NCBI GenBank assembly: GCA_041655055.1
Contig: JBBAGE010000049.1
Location: 1-14,042, forward strand
Reading direction: 5' to 3'
Source: JBBAGE01 sp041655055
Lineage (GTDB): Bacteria; Pseudomonadota; Alphaproteobacteria; Rhodobacterales; Rhodobacteraceae
Length of the DNA: 14,042 bases
The position numbers and the translations under genes are program-made. How positions within the stretch are numbered: position 1 is the first letter of the stretch; each line of letters starts with the position of its first letter. This document shows positions 7,244 to 13,917 of this stretch, piece by piece. The notes under the pieces are model-generated. The model did not search any database, had not been told where the DNA came from, and saw nothing but the letters and a program-made list of their open reading frames with translations.

Positions 7244-7834
7244 TCAGGCCTGAGCCAGTTCCTTGGCCTGGGCCACCCAGCCTTCACGCTCGATCCGGCC
7301 TTTGAACGACAGCTTTTCGTCGAATTCGGCAACATCGGCATCGCTCCATGCGGCGATCTGGGCGAATGTGGTGATCCCTGCGGCCAGCAGCTTTTTCTCA
7401 AGCGCGGGGCCAACACCCGACAGACGTTTGAGATCATCCGCAGGCCCGGCAGCAGCCAAGGGGGCCGCAGCGCCGTTACCCGACACCGAACCCGCACCGA
7501 TGGCAGCCTTGACGCCGCTCGCATCCGCGCCGGTTTCAAGGATGTCGGTGATCCGCACCAGTGTCAGTTGCTGGCGATGGCCGCGTTTACGCTGCGAGCT
7601 GTGCTTGCGGCGGCGTTTGACATAGTTGATGACCTTGGGGCCCTTGATCTGGTCAAGCACTTCGGCCTGAACCGCGGCACCCGCCACCAGCGGCGCGCCG
7701 ACCGAGCCACCCACCATCAGAATATCGTTGAATTGAACCGTTTCACCGGCATCGGCGGCAAGTTTTTCCACGCGCAGCGTATCGCCGCTTTGGACCCGAT
7801 ATTGCTTGCCACCAGTCTTGAGGACTGCAAACAT
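7244..7834 (-). CDS. rplU: 50S ribosomal protein L21 with C-terminal helix-hairpin-helix extension
   Basis: A 196-residue L21, nearly double the usual size of about 103. Residues 1-103 are a normal L21: FAVLKTGGKQYRVQSGDTLRVEKL at the start, VINYVKRRRKHSSQRKRGHRQ in the 23S-rRNA-binding loop and LVRITDI at the end. After an Ala/Gly-rich linker (about 104-132) comes DDLKRLSGVGPALEKKLLAAGITTFAQIA (134-162), a helix-hairpin-helix motif with the SGVGP turn, and then a basic/acidic helical end. Such a tail is seen in many alphaproteobacterial L21 proteins; its function is not settled and nucleic-acid contact is an inference. First gene of the rplU-rpmA operon, with its own promoter and structured leader. 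Confidence 0.97.
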   Translation of the reverse strand: MFAVLKTGGKQYRVQSGDTLRVEKLAADAGETVQFNDILMVGGSVGAPLVAGAAVQAEVLDQIKGPKVINYVKRRRKHSSQRKRGHRQQLTLVRITDILETGADASGVKAAIGAGSVSGNGAAAPLAAAGPADDLKRLSGVGPALEKKLLAAGITTFAQIAAWSDADVAEFDEKLSFKGRIEREGWVAQAKELAQA

Positions 7835-7866
7835 GCGTCATTCCTTTGTTCCCGCGCTCTTTGGCC

Positions 7867-7957
7867 CCCGGATGCCGGGTGTTTCGGGGTGTCCCCGCCT
7901 CGAACAGCGCGCCTTTTGGGCGTCATTACAAAATCCGGACAGACTCCGCCTGCCCGG
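7867..7957 (-). promoter_or_regulatory. Structured 5' leader of rplU with an attenuator-like first hairpin
   Basis: Transcription from the promoter just upstream would start near 7958 and give a leader of about 120 bases. Four hairpins follow one another. The first is an 8-bp stem at 7935-7957 (CCGGGCAG / CTGTCCGG, one G-U pair, loop GCGGAGT) followed directly by ATTTTG. Three shorter stem-loops lie at 7910-7922, 7885-7897 and 7867-7879. The ribosome binding site of rplU follows them. This could be autogenous control of r-protein synthesis or simple transcript protection; the function is inferred. Confidence 0.45.
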
Positions 7958-7964
7958 TTGCGGG

Positions 7965-7993
7965 CTTATGCGCGGACTGCGCCCGATAGTCAA
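7965..7993 (-). promoter_or_regulatory. Promoter of rplU-rpmA
   Basis: TTGACT (7988-7993), exactly 17 bases, then CATAAG (7965-7970) on the minus strand. This is the best sigma-70-type match in the window and sits about 130 bases upstream of the rplU start, as expected for a strongly expressed ribosomal-protein operon. Confidence 0.72.
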
Positions 7994-8029
7994 GGCCCGG
8001 CCGCATGCGCAATCAAAGATCCTGGCTCA

Positions 8030-8860
8030 TCATCGCGCGCGCGGCGCCCTGGCCAAGACCATGGGAAATCCCGCTATACATTTCGTCAAAGGCCGCGAAC
8101 AGCGCGCGGTGTCAAAGGCCGCGAACAGCGCGCGGTTCAGTGCCCGCCCGGCAGCAGTCTCGGAAAAGTCGATATAGGAAGTGATATCCTCATCGGCAAG
8201 CGGGCGATAAGCCAGATGCAAAAAGTGCATCAGCCAAAGTTCGGTATCGGCGCGGATCGCGTCTTCTTGCGCCCAGACATCGGCGATGATCTGTTCCTGC
8301 GTTAACCCGTCGCCGATCCCTTCACCGCTGGCAAGGCCGGTATAAAAGGCATGCGACGCATTCATCGCGCCGGCCACATTCGCGTCGATCAGGTTATTGG
8401 CGTCGATAAAACGCGTCAGCAATTGATGGCGCGCCGCATCGCGGTTTGGCAGATCGGCGGCGGCGGCCTGGGCCTTTTCCTCGACCCCCTCATCCATCAG
8501 CGCGCGTCTTGCGGCGATTTCGAGTTCCGTGATCTGGCGGCCGGTATCGGTGCTGAAAAACGCGATGACAGGTTGCAGATCCGTATCGGCCAGTTCCGCA
8601 TCCAGCCGGTCGCGCACGATGGTTTCAAGCCGCGCGGCGTCATAGAGCTGTTCGCTCAGCGCCGCCCAGCCCGTGCCGCCATCGCCGGCGAAAAGCTCGG
8701 CCTCGATCTCGCGGGCGTAATCCAGCCCCTCGGCGCGCATGACCGCGATCACGTCGCCAAGCTGCAAGACATCCGCCAGTGGATCGACCCGCCGCTCGGC
8801 ATATGCGGCGGTGGCGATAAACAGAAATGCAAACCAAAGAGCAAGGCCGCGGCGCAACAT
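8030..8860 (-). CDS. Secreted DUF2059-domain protein with frameshifted C-terminus
   Basis: A 276-residue protein from ATG 8860, which has a good AAGGA seven bases upstream. Residues 1-21 are a Sec signal peptide (hydrophobic core ALWFAFLFIATAA, cleavage after AYA), so the mature protein is periplasmic. The remainder is helical, and TELWLMHFLHLAYRPLADEDITSYIDFSETAAGRALNRALFAAF is typical of the DUF2059 repeat region; the biochemical role of the family is unknown. The last residues, from TARCSRPLTK onwards, are low-complexity and unlike the family. They arise because an exact 26-bp tandem duplication shifts the frame. Removing one copy restores an end reading GISHGLGQGAARAMMSQDL with a stop at 8013. 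The frame is open upstream into the antisense of the tRNA gene, but that part is not coding. Confidence 0.82.
   Translation of the reverse strand: MLRRGLALWFAFLFIATAAYAERRVDPLADVLQLGDVIAVMRAEGLDYAREIEAELFAGDGGTGWAALSEQLYDAARLETIVRDRLDAELADTDLQPVIAFFSTDTGRQITELEIAARRALMDEGVEEKAQAAAADLPNRDAARHQLLTRFIDANNLIDANVAGAMNASHAFYTGLASGEGIGDGLTQEQIIADVWAQEDAIRADTELWLMHFLHLAYRPLADEDITSYIDFSETAAGRALNRALFAAFDTARCSRPLTKCIAGFPMVLARAPRAR
8085..8136. repeat. Exact 26-bp tandem duplication inside the DUF2059 gene
   Basis: Copies at 8085-8110 and 8111-8136 are identical base for base and directly abutting; the bases on either side do not continue the repeat. The unit length is not a multiple of three, so the duplication changes the reading frame of the gene that contains it. 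Confidence 0.97.
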
Positions 8861-8890
8861 GGGGCATCCTTTCGCAAGCAGGCAAATCTG

Positions 8891-8919
8891 ACGATAGGCG
8901 CCGGCCCCCCGCATTCCAA
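8891..8919 (-). promoter_or_regulatory. Possible promoter of the DUF2059 gene
   Basis: TTGGAA (8914-8919), a 17-base spacer and TATCGT (8891-8896) on the minus strand. The start of transcription would be about 24 bases before the ATG at 8860. Both boxes match four of six consensus bases. Confidence 0.42.
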
Positions 8920-8963
8920 GTCCGCGCCGATGACTTTTGCGTGCAGCACCGCGCAAAAAGGGC

Positions 8964-8991
8964 TTGCACCCGCCCGCCCCGCCCGCTAATG
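8964..8991 (+). promoter_or_regulatory. Possible promoter of tRNA-Ser
   Basis: TTGCAC (8964-8969) and CTAATG (8986-8991) are separated by 16 bases. A transcript would start near 8998, about 14 bases before the mature tRNA. The spacer consists only of C and G. Confidence 0.45.
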
Positions 8992-9011
8992 ACGCGCCAC
9001 CAGACCCCCGC

Positions 9012-9101
9012 GGAGAGATGCCGGAGTGGTCGAACGGGGCGGTCTCGAAAACCGTTGAGCCTTCACGGGTTCCCAGGGTTCGAATCCCTGTCTCTCCGCC
9101 A
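9012..9101 (+). tRNA. tRNA-Ser (anticodon CGA)
   Basis: Ninety bases including an encoded CCA end. The acceptor stem GGAGAGA pairs with TCTCTCC (9091-9097) and is followed by the G discriminator typical of serine tRNAs. The anticodon stem GCGGT/ACCGT (9039-9043 and 9051-9055) encloses CTCGAAA, giving anticodon CGA at 9046-9048, which reads UCG codons. A long variable arm (9056-9073) marks a class II tRNA. The T arm is CAGGG-TTCGAAT-CCCTG (9074-9090). It stands alone, divergent from the DUF2059 gene. The accessory region of the window begins on its 3' side. Confidence 0.97.
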
Positions 9102-9269
9102 CTTACCTTTGAAATCATTAGATAACTTCTAGATCAAGGCTCACTATTGCCGATCTGGTGGCAGTTTCCGCGCAGTAGCTTCGGGATGCCCACAAGGAAT
9201 TCCCGAAAAACGAGCGGCGCATCTTCGCTAAATTACTTTCGGCATGGCGTCGGAACGCAGACCGACACC

Positions 9270-10514
9270 CTATCCCGGCGCATCCTCGGCCTGCTTGATC
9301 CCGGCGACGGCCGGGGCGTGGCCTTCGTCGATGCGCGGCAGGAACCATGCCAGCAAACCGGCCAGCGGCAGAAAGGCGCACAGGTGATAGACCGCCTCGA
9401 TCCCGACGCTGTCCGCCATCCCGCCCAGCACCGCCGCGGCGATCCCGGCAAGCCCGAAGTTCAGCCCGTAAAACAGCCCGCCGATCAGGCCGATCCGCCC
9501 CGGCGCCAGCTCCATCGCATAGATCAGGATCGATGCGAAGGCGCTCGACATGATCAGGTTGATCAGCACGGTCAACACACCCGTCCAGAAGAAATCCACA
9601 TGCGGCAACAGCAGCGTCAGCGGCAATGGCCCCAGCACCGAGATCCAGATGATCCGATAGCGGCCGATCCGGTCGCCCAGAATCCCGCCGATCAGCGCAC
9701 CCGCCGCCGCCGCCAGCAAAAAGACGAACAGCATCAGTTGCGACACCGGGATCGAGACATCGAACCTCTCGATCAGGTAAAAGGTATAGAACGAGCGGAA
9801 ACTTTCCACATAAGTGTTTTTCGAAAACATCAGCAGCGTCAGCACCGCCAGCCCCCAAAGCACCGTGGCGCGTGGATGCACCGCATGGGCCCCTGCCCCG
9901 GCGCCGCGTGAAGCCGCAAGCCGCCGGTGCAGCGCCGCCATCTGCCGCGCCGTCCAGACCATCAAGATCACCGCCAGCAAAGCCGCCAGCGCGAACCAGG
10001 CAAGGCTCGTCTGGCCTTTGGGCACGATGATCAGTGCCGCCGCCAGCGGCCCAAGCGCCCCGCCCGCCTGTCCGCCGATCTGGAACAACCCCTGCGCCAG
10101 CCCTTGCCGACCGCCCGACGCCATGCGCACCATCCGCGTGGCCTCGGGGTGAAAGATCGACGACCCGATGCCGACACAAGCTGCCGAGACCAGAATGAAC
10201 CCATAGCTCGTGGCAAAGCCAAGCCCCAGCAACCCCGCCAGCGAAAACATCATCCCCACCACCGAGGCATAGGGCATCGGGTGGCGATCGGTCACATGAC
10301 CCACCACCGGCTGAAACAGCGAGGCCGCGATCTGAAACGTCAGGGTGATCATGCCGATCTGCACGAAATCAAGCGCATAGGCATCCTTGATGATCGGATA
10401 GATTGCCGGGATCAGCGACTGGATCAGATCATTGAGCAGATGCGTCGCACTCAGCGCAAGCAGCACAGCCATATGAGTTTGCGGCCGCGCGGCCACGGAT
10501 CGCACCTGTTCCAT
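9270..10514 (-). CDS. MFS exporter of the fosmidomycin-resistance (Fsr) family
   Basis: A 414-residue major facilitator protein with about twelve hydrophobic segments in two halves joined by a hydrophilic loop near residues 190-210. Fsr-family marks are THLLNDLIQSLIPAIYPIIK (residues 24-43), where Fsr proteins have H-LND-Y; VGHVTDRHPMPY (71-82) as the loop 2-3 MFS motif; and GIGSSIFHPEATRM (115-128), the GSSIFHPE signature. Members are proton-coupled inner-membrane drug exporters; Escherichia coli Fsr gives fosmidomycin resistance, but the natural substrate here cannot be told. The Shine-Dalgarno AGGAGAA lies about seven bases before ATG. It is in the high-GC style of the core genome, unlike the operon upstream, from which it is separated by about 97 bases. 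Confidence 0.86.
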   Translation of the reverse strand: MEQVRSVAARPQTHMAVLLALSATHLLNDLIQSLIPAIYPIIKDAYALDFVQIGMITLTFQIAASLFQPVVGHVTDRHPMPYASVVGMMFSLAGLLGLGFATSYGFILVSAACVGIGSSIFHPEATRMVRMASGGRQGLAQGLFQIGGQAGGALGPLAAALIIVPKGQTSLAWFALAALLAVILMVWTARQMAALHRRLAASRGAGAGAHAVHPRATVLWGLAVLTLLMFSKNTYVESFRSFYTFYLIERFDVSIPVSQLMLFVFLLAAAAGALIGGILGDRIGRYRIIWISVLGPLPLTLLLPHVDFFWTGVLTVLINLIMSSAFASILIYAMELAPGRIGLIGGLFYGLNFGLAGIAAAVLGGMADSVGIEAVYHLCAFLPLAGLLAWFLPRIDEGHAPAVAGIKQAEDAPG

Positions 10515-10611
10515 CGCTGGTTCTCCTGAAGGGATCAGATCCCGGCCGAAACCGGGTCACTCGATATGCCGCCAAGCTGGCTCAAATGAGCGCAAGGGTA
10601 AAGGGGCGATC

Positions 10612-12333
10612 TCACGTTCCTGTGGCATCAAGGGCGGCTGGCCCTGGCCTATCGCGCGCCCCAGATGCGATATGATTTCGATACGCAATCAACCCCGACA
10701 GATAATGTTCCACATCGTCAATGCGCACCCGAAATGCATGATGCCGGATAAAGAATGCCCCAAGGATACGGTCCGGGTTTTTGAAAAACATCGCATATTC
10801 CGGCCAGAAATGGCCATTCAACAGATAGGCCGCGCGAAAATGCAAGGCGCGATTGAATTTTTCCTCATCAAATCCTCCAAGCAATGACGCAGCCTCCGGC
10901 ATGGATTTTAATCGATCCAACATCTTGCGCCCGGCCATCATCAGTTCAAGCAGCGTCGGAAAAGTCGTGATCCGCTGCAGGACAAAATCCAGATATCCGT
11001 CAAAATTCTGAATCCCAAAACGAAAATACCTGTTTTCCGGGCGGTGTATTATCAATTCATTGGTGCAATAGCTCAGCCAGTGATCGTGATACTTCCAATA
11101 ATCCTTCGCGATAAAATGATCAAACGCGCGCTCAACGGCCGTGATCCAGCGCGCGTCCTTGGTCAGTTGATAAAGCCGCATCAGCGCAAAGGCTGCCTCG
11201 CCTTCGTAATAGATGATGCGGAATTTCTCTTTCACCGACAGATCTGGCCAATTCAAAACATGAATGAACGATCCATCCCGCTGCTGCATATGTAAAATGC
11301 CCAGGGCAAGCTGCTGCATCAGCACCGCATCCCTATCGGTGCCCGTCAAGGCCGCATATTTCGACAATGCAAGAATGGCAGTCGCATTAGCCCCAAGTTT
11401 GATTTCATCGCCGGTGTCAACGACAAAGGCCATATCGCCGATCACGCGGATGAATTTTTGACGTAGATACCCTAGCCCCCGATCAATAGCCGATATAAGC
11501 GCGGCATCACCTGTTTGCTCCCACGCTTCCAACATTGAATAAAGCGTGCTGGCATGGCGCAGGGCGTTATAGGCCGGAATTTGACGATCGAAACACGGAT
11601 GATAGCCATAAATGAAACGCCCGTCATTTCCGACCTGCCGCGCCAGAAAATCTGCGGCATCCTTGATCACGTGATCCAAGGTGTTGCTGTCCAACGGCTC
11701 AACCCTGCGCCGCCCAGCGTTTCGATTGTTTCCATAAAGCTCGTGGACAACACCGTCCTCACCGCAAAATAGCCCGGCCGACGCAAGCATATGCACAGGG
11801 GTATCGTCGGCAAAATCGGCTGACGCAGCGCGGCCATATTTTTGCTGCAATGCTACAATGAAATTTTTTTCATTAACAACGCAATGTGGAATCTGATTGC
11901 CGCCATAAAGCATAGCATTGGCATTCAATTCCTGTTCCAGAAACATCTGGTTGAAATTTGTATCCAGCGCAATCCCCCGCCGACAATAATTGCGTTTCAC
12001 ATTACCCAGTCGTTTGCGCAAAATCCCCCAATTCCATGTTTCAACACCCTCGATCCAGTCCAGCCGCAGAAAACGTCCGCGTAAATCATGTTGCGCCATT
12101 ACGTTATGCAGTGCAACTAACGCCAAATCCCACGCGGTGCCGACATCCCCCCCGGTTCCCTGCGCGCTCACGGCACGTTTTGCACCGTCAGAGACCGAAA
12201 ATATCAGCGTCACCGCCGGGAATGGCGGTGCAATTTTTGGCACCCGGCCCGACAATGCGGCTTTCAGCGCCGATAGTCGCGTTTCCAAAGCAATTTCCGC
12301 TTCGCGTTGAAAAACATTCATATCAAAATCCAT
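10612..12333 (-). CDS. Uncharacterized 573-residue cytosolic protein, probable alpha/alpha toroid, linked to a type I secretion operon
   Basis: I do not recognise a named family. There is no signal peptide or membrane segment, so it should be cytosolic. Residues 40-160 form a mixed N-terminal domain (VTLIFSVSDGAKRA, RFLRLDWIEGVETWNWG, FLEQELNANAMLYGGN). From about 215 to 480 the sequence is a series of paired helices: LRHASTLYSMLEAWEQTGD, ANATAILALSKYAALTGTD, YYEGEAAFALMRLYQLTKDA. This resembles the (alpha/alpha) barrels of glycoside-processing enzymes, sugar epimerases and lanthionine cyclases. Candidate active-site residues are the conserved-looking YGYHPCFDR, YYEGE and HDHWLSYCTNEL. The gene overlaps tolC by 11 bases, so it probably works on, or makes, what the export system carries. 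Codon use is AT-richer than in the core genes. Met5 at 12321 is an alternative start. Confidence 0.7.
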   Translation of the reverse strand: MDFDMNVFQREAEIALETRLSALKAALSGRVPKIAPPFPAVTLIFSVSDGAKRAVSAQGTGGDVGTAWDLALVALHNVMAQHDLRGRFLRLDWIEGVETWNWGILRKRLGNVKRNYCRRGIALDTNFNQMFLEQELNANAMLYGGNQIPHCVVNEKNFIVALQQKYGRAASADFADDTPVHMLASAGLFCGEDGVVHELYGNNRNAGRRRVEPLDSNTLDHVIKDAADFLARQVGNDGRFIYGYHPCFDRQIPAYNALRHASTLYSMLEAWEQTGDAALISAIDRGLGYLRQKFIRVIGDMAFVVDTGDEIKLGANATAILALSKYAALTGTDRDAVLMQQLALGILHMQQRDGSFIHVLNWPDLSVKEKFRIIYYEGEAAFALMRLYQLTKDARWITAVERAFDHFIAKDYWKYHDHWLSYCTNELIIHRPENRYFRFGIQNFDGYLDFVLQRITTFPTLLELMMAGRKMLDRLKSMPEAASLLGGFDEEKFNRALHFRAAYLLNGHFWPEYAMFFKNPDRILGAFFIRHHAFRVRIDDVEHYLSGLIAYRNHIASGARDRPGPAALDATGT

Positions 12334-13660
12334 CCACAGTCAGCGGATACCCGTAAAGCTGGAATTGCGTCAGCCCGAGATCGTTGCGAATGGCCTTGCT
12401 GCGCGCGGCACATTCGACAAGCCGTTCCTGCAAGTTGAATTTCGCCTCGACCAGTTCGACCTGTCGCCCATAAAGCGTTTCTTCGACATCCAAAAGATCG
12501 GTAATTTGTCTGCTGCCCAATTCGATATATTGACTGCGATAAAGATCGCGAGTTTGCCTCATGGTTTCAATCTGGCGCGTCAACATCGCCTGCTTTTCGC
12601 CTAACGACGAAATTTGTCGCTGCAGCCGCAATTCATCAAGCCGAATATTACGCTCTTCTGCCTCTACCATCGCTTCGGCGCTTGCCCGGCGATTGCGTGC
12701 AGCGTTTTCTTTCGCCCTGATTGCGCCGCCTTGAAATAAGGGCGCGCCTAGGTTGATATTCAAACCGCTGGAAACATTGCCGCCGGTCAGGGACACGCGG
12801 CCTAATGGGTTAAGGCTGATGCTCGGGTAACGGGCGCGTGCGGCGCTTTCAAGGTTCAACCGCGCCTTGATCAATTCCAGCTGCGCTATTTGCAGCATAT
12901 CAGTTTCGCCACCGGGGGGCGTGCAGTTTTGGGAAAAATCCGGAATGGTGCCACCCTGACTGGTTCCGGTAAGCCTTTGCAGTTTATCGCGTGCCTCGGA
13001 AAGCTCCAACCGGGCATCAAGCAATTCGAACTCCGCGCGCTCCATCCGATTGCGGGTTTCCAGCAGATCCGGCGCAGAGGCGGCGCCGATATCCTGACGT
13101 TCGGCAATCAATCCATGCAGATCGGACATTGCCGTGAATTGCGCGCGCTTGACCGCCACCAATTCTTCGAGCATCCCGACTTGACGCCAGCTTATCAGCG
13201 CGTCGGCCGCAGAATTATCGACTGCGGCCTGAAACATCAGATATTGAATCTGAAGGTTTATATCCGCCGCCTCAATCGCGCGTTTGGTGCCGCCGAAATC
13301 GACCAGCAACTGCTCGCCCGAAAGTTCCAAATCTGGATCGCCTGCGCCGGCCGCGCCCAACCCACCCACAACACCAAAACTCAGGCTTGGAAAAAGCGCC
13401 GCCTGTTCGACGGCGATCTGATCCACGCTTGCGCCGGTGAGGCTCGCCTGTTCGCGCACCCTTGGATCGAGCAATAATGCCGCATGAACCGCAGCGCGCA
13501 CGTCATTAACCTTGCCCGCCGTTAGCGGTTGCAAATCGCCACTACGCGCGTCGATTTTGCGCATGGTCTCGGTCGGCGCGCCGCTGGTGCATGCGGCCAG
13601 TAATCCCGCCAAAGCCAGATATCCGAAGTAACGCGAAAACGTGATCACCGGTTTCATCAT
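12323..13660 (-). CDS. TolC family outer-membrane channel lipoprotein of a type I secretion system
   Basis: A 445-residue protein with a lipoprotein signal: MMKPVITFSR, a hydrophobic core, then LAAC with the lipidated Cys24. The mature part has the two-fold, long-helix pattern of the TolC/OEP family, rich in Glu, Arg, Gln and Leu heptads: ELVAVKRAQFTAMSDLHGL and ELLDARLELSEARDKLQRLT in the first half, EAEERNIRLDELRLQRQISS and MRQTRDLYRSQYIELGSRQI in the second. It forms the trimeric outer-membrane duct that joins an HlyD-type adaptor and an inner-membrane ABC transporter. The ATG overlaps the hlyD stop by four bases (ATGA), with GAGAAAG as a modest Shine-Dalgarno. With the adaptor broken by an insertion sequence, transcription of this gene may be lost or come from within the element. 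Confidence 0.87.
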   Translation of the reverse strand: MMKPVITFSRYFGYLALAGLLAACTSGAPTETMRKIDARSGDLQPLTAGKVNDVRAAVHAALLLDPRVREQASLTGASVDQIAVEQAALFPSLSFGVVGGLGAAGAGDPDLELSGEQLLVDFGGTKRAIEAADINLQIQYLMFQAAVDNSAADALISWRQVGMLEELVAVKRAQFTAMSDLHGLIAERQDIGAASAPDLLETRNRMERAEFELLDARLELSEARDKLQRLTGTSQGGTIPDFSQNCTPPGGETDMLQIAQLELIKARLNLESAARARYPSISLNPLGRVSLTGGNVSSGLNINLGAPLFQGGAIRAKENAARNRRASAEAMVEAEERNIRLDELRLQRQISSLGEKQAMLTRQIETMRQTRDLYRSQYIELGSRQITDLLDVEETLYGRQVELVEAKFNLQERLVECAARSKAIRNDLGLTQFQLYGYPLTVDGF

Positions 13661-13917
13661 CTTTCTCGCATCGCCTCGCCCGCCCGATTGAACGGCTGCA
13701 CTAAATATTCCAACACGGTTTTTTGTCCGGTATGGATATCCACAGTCGCCATCATCCCCGGAGATATCGCAAAGCGCGCGCCTGCGTCGTTAATCAACGC
13801 ATCGCTTTCGGTGCGGATCAAAACGCGGTAATAATATTGATCACGGTTGATTTCATCCTGTATCGTGTCGGGCGAAATTGTGACGACTTCGCCCTTTAAC
13901 CCGCCAAAGATTGCGTA
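13657..13917 (-). pseudogene. C-terminal fragment of an HlyD-type membrane fusion protein, cut by an insertion sequence
   Basis: The last 86 codons of a type I secretion adaptor are visible: YAIFGGLKGEVVTISPDTIQ, then DQYYYRVLIRTE, then ISPGMMATVDIHTGQKTVLE and YLVQPFNRAGEAMRER. These match the beta-barrel and conserved C-terminal end (PGM-A-VDI-TG---VL-YL--P) of HlyD/LapC-like proteins, which bridge the inner-membrane ABC transporter and the TolC duct through the periplasm. No start codon is available: at 13918 the frame enters an IS element and hits a stop at 13921-13923. The break is in a TAC codon within the usual YAIYGGLKG stretch. The 5' part should lie beyond the element, outside the window. 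Confidence 0.85.

Noticed and set aside
8861..9118. N-terminal extension of the DUF2059 frame containing GETGIRTLGTREGSTVFETA
   Set aside because: It is the antisense translation of the tRNA-Ser gene and its flank. The signal peptide and Shine-Dalgarno sequence place the real start at 8860.
9180..9207. Inverted repeat TTCGGGA / TCCCGAA with a 14-base loop
   Set aside because: The stem is only 7 bp, the loop is long and there is no T run on the correct side for a terminator; chance is likely.
9118..10179. A 353-codon open frame on the minus strand overlapping the Fsr gene
   Set aside because: It is an alternative frame of the MFS gene, rich in Arg/Gly/Ala and without membrane segments; the MFS frame has clear family motifs.
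10537..10558. CCCGG/CCGGG hairpin between the 573-residue gene and the Fsr gene as a terminator
   Set aside because: Short stem with no following T run on the minus strand.
10612..12333. Calling the 573-residue protein a lanthionine cyclase or a sugar epimerase
   Set aside because: Only the general paired-helix pattern supports this; the zinc ligands of LanC enzymes or a diagnostic epimerase motif could not be identified with confidence.
10612..13917. RTX toxin or bacteriocin substrate gene for the type I secretion operon
   Set aside because: No glycine/aspartate-rich RTX repeats, double-glycine leader or small precursor frame was found in the window; any substrate must lie elsewhere.
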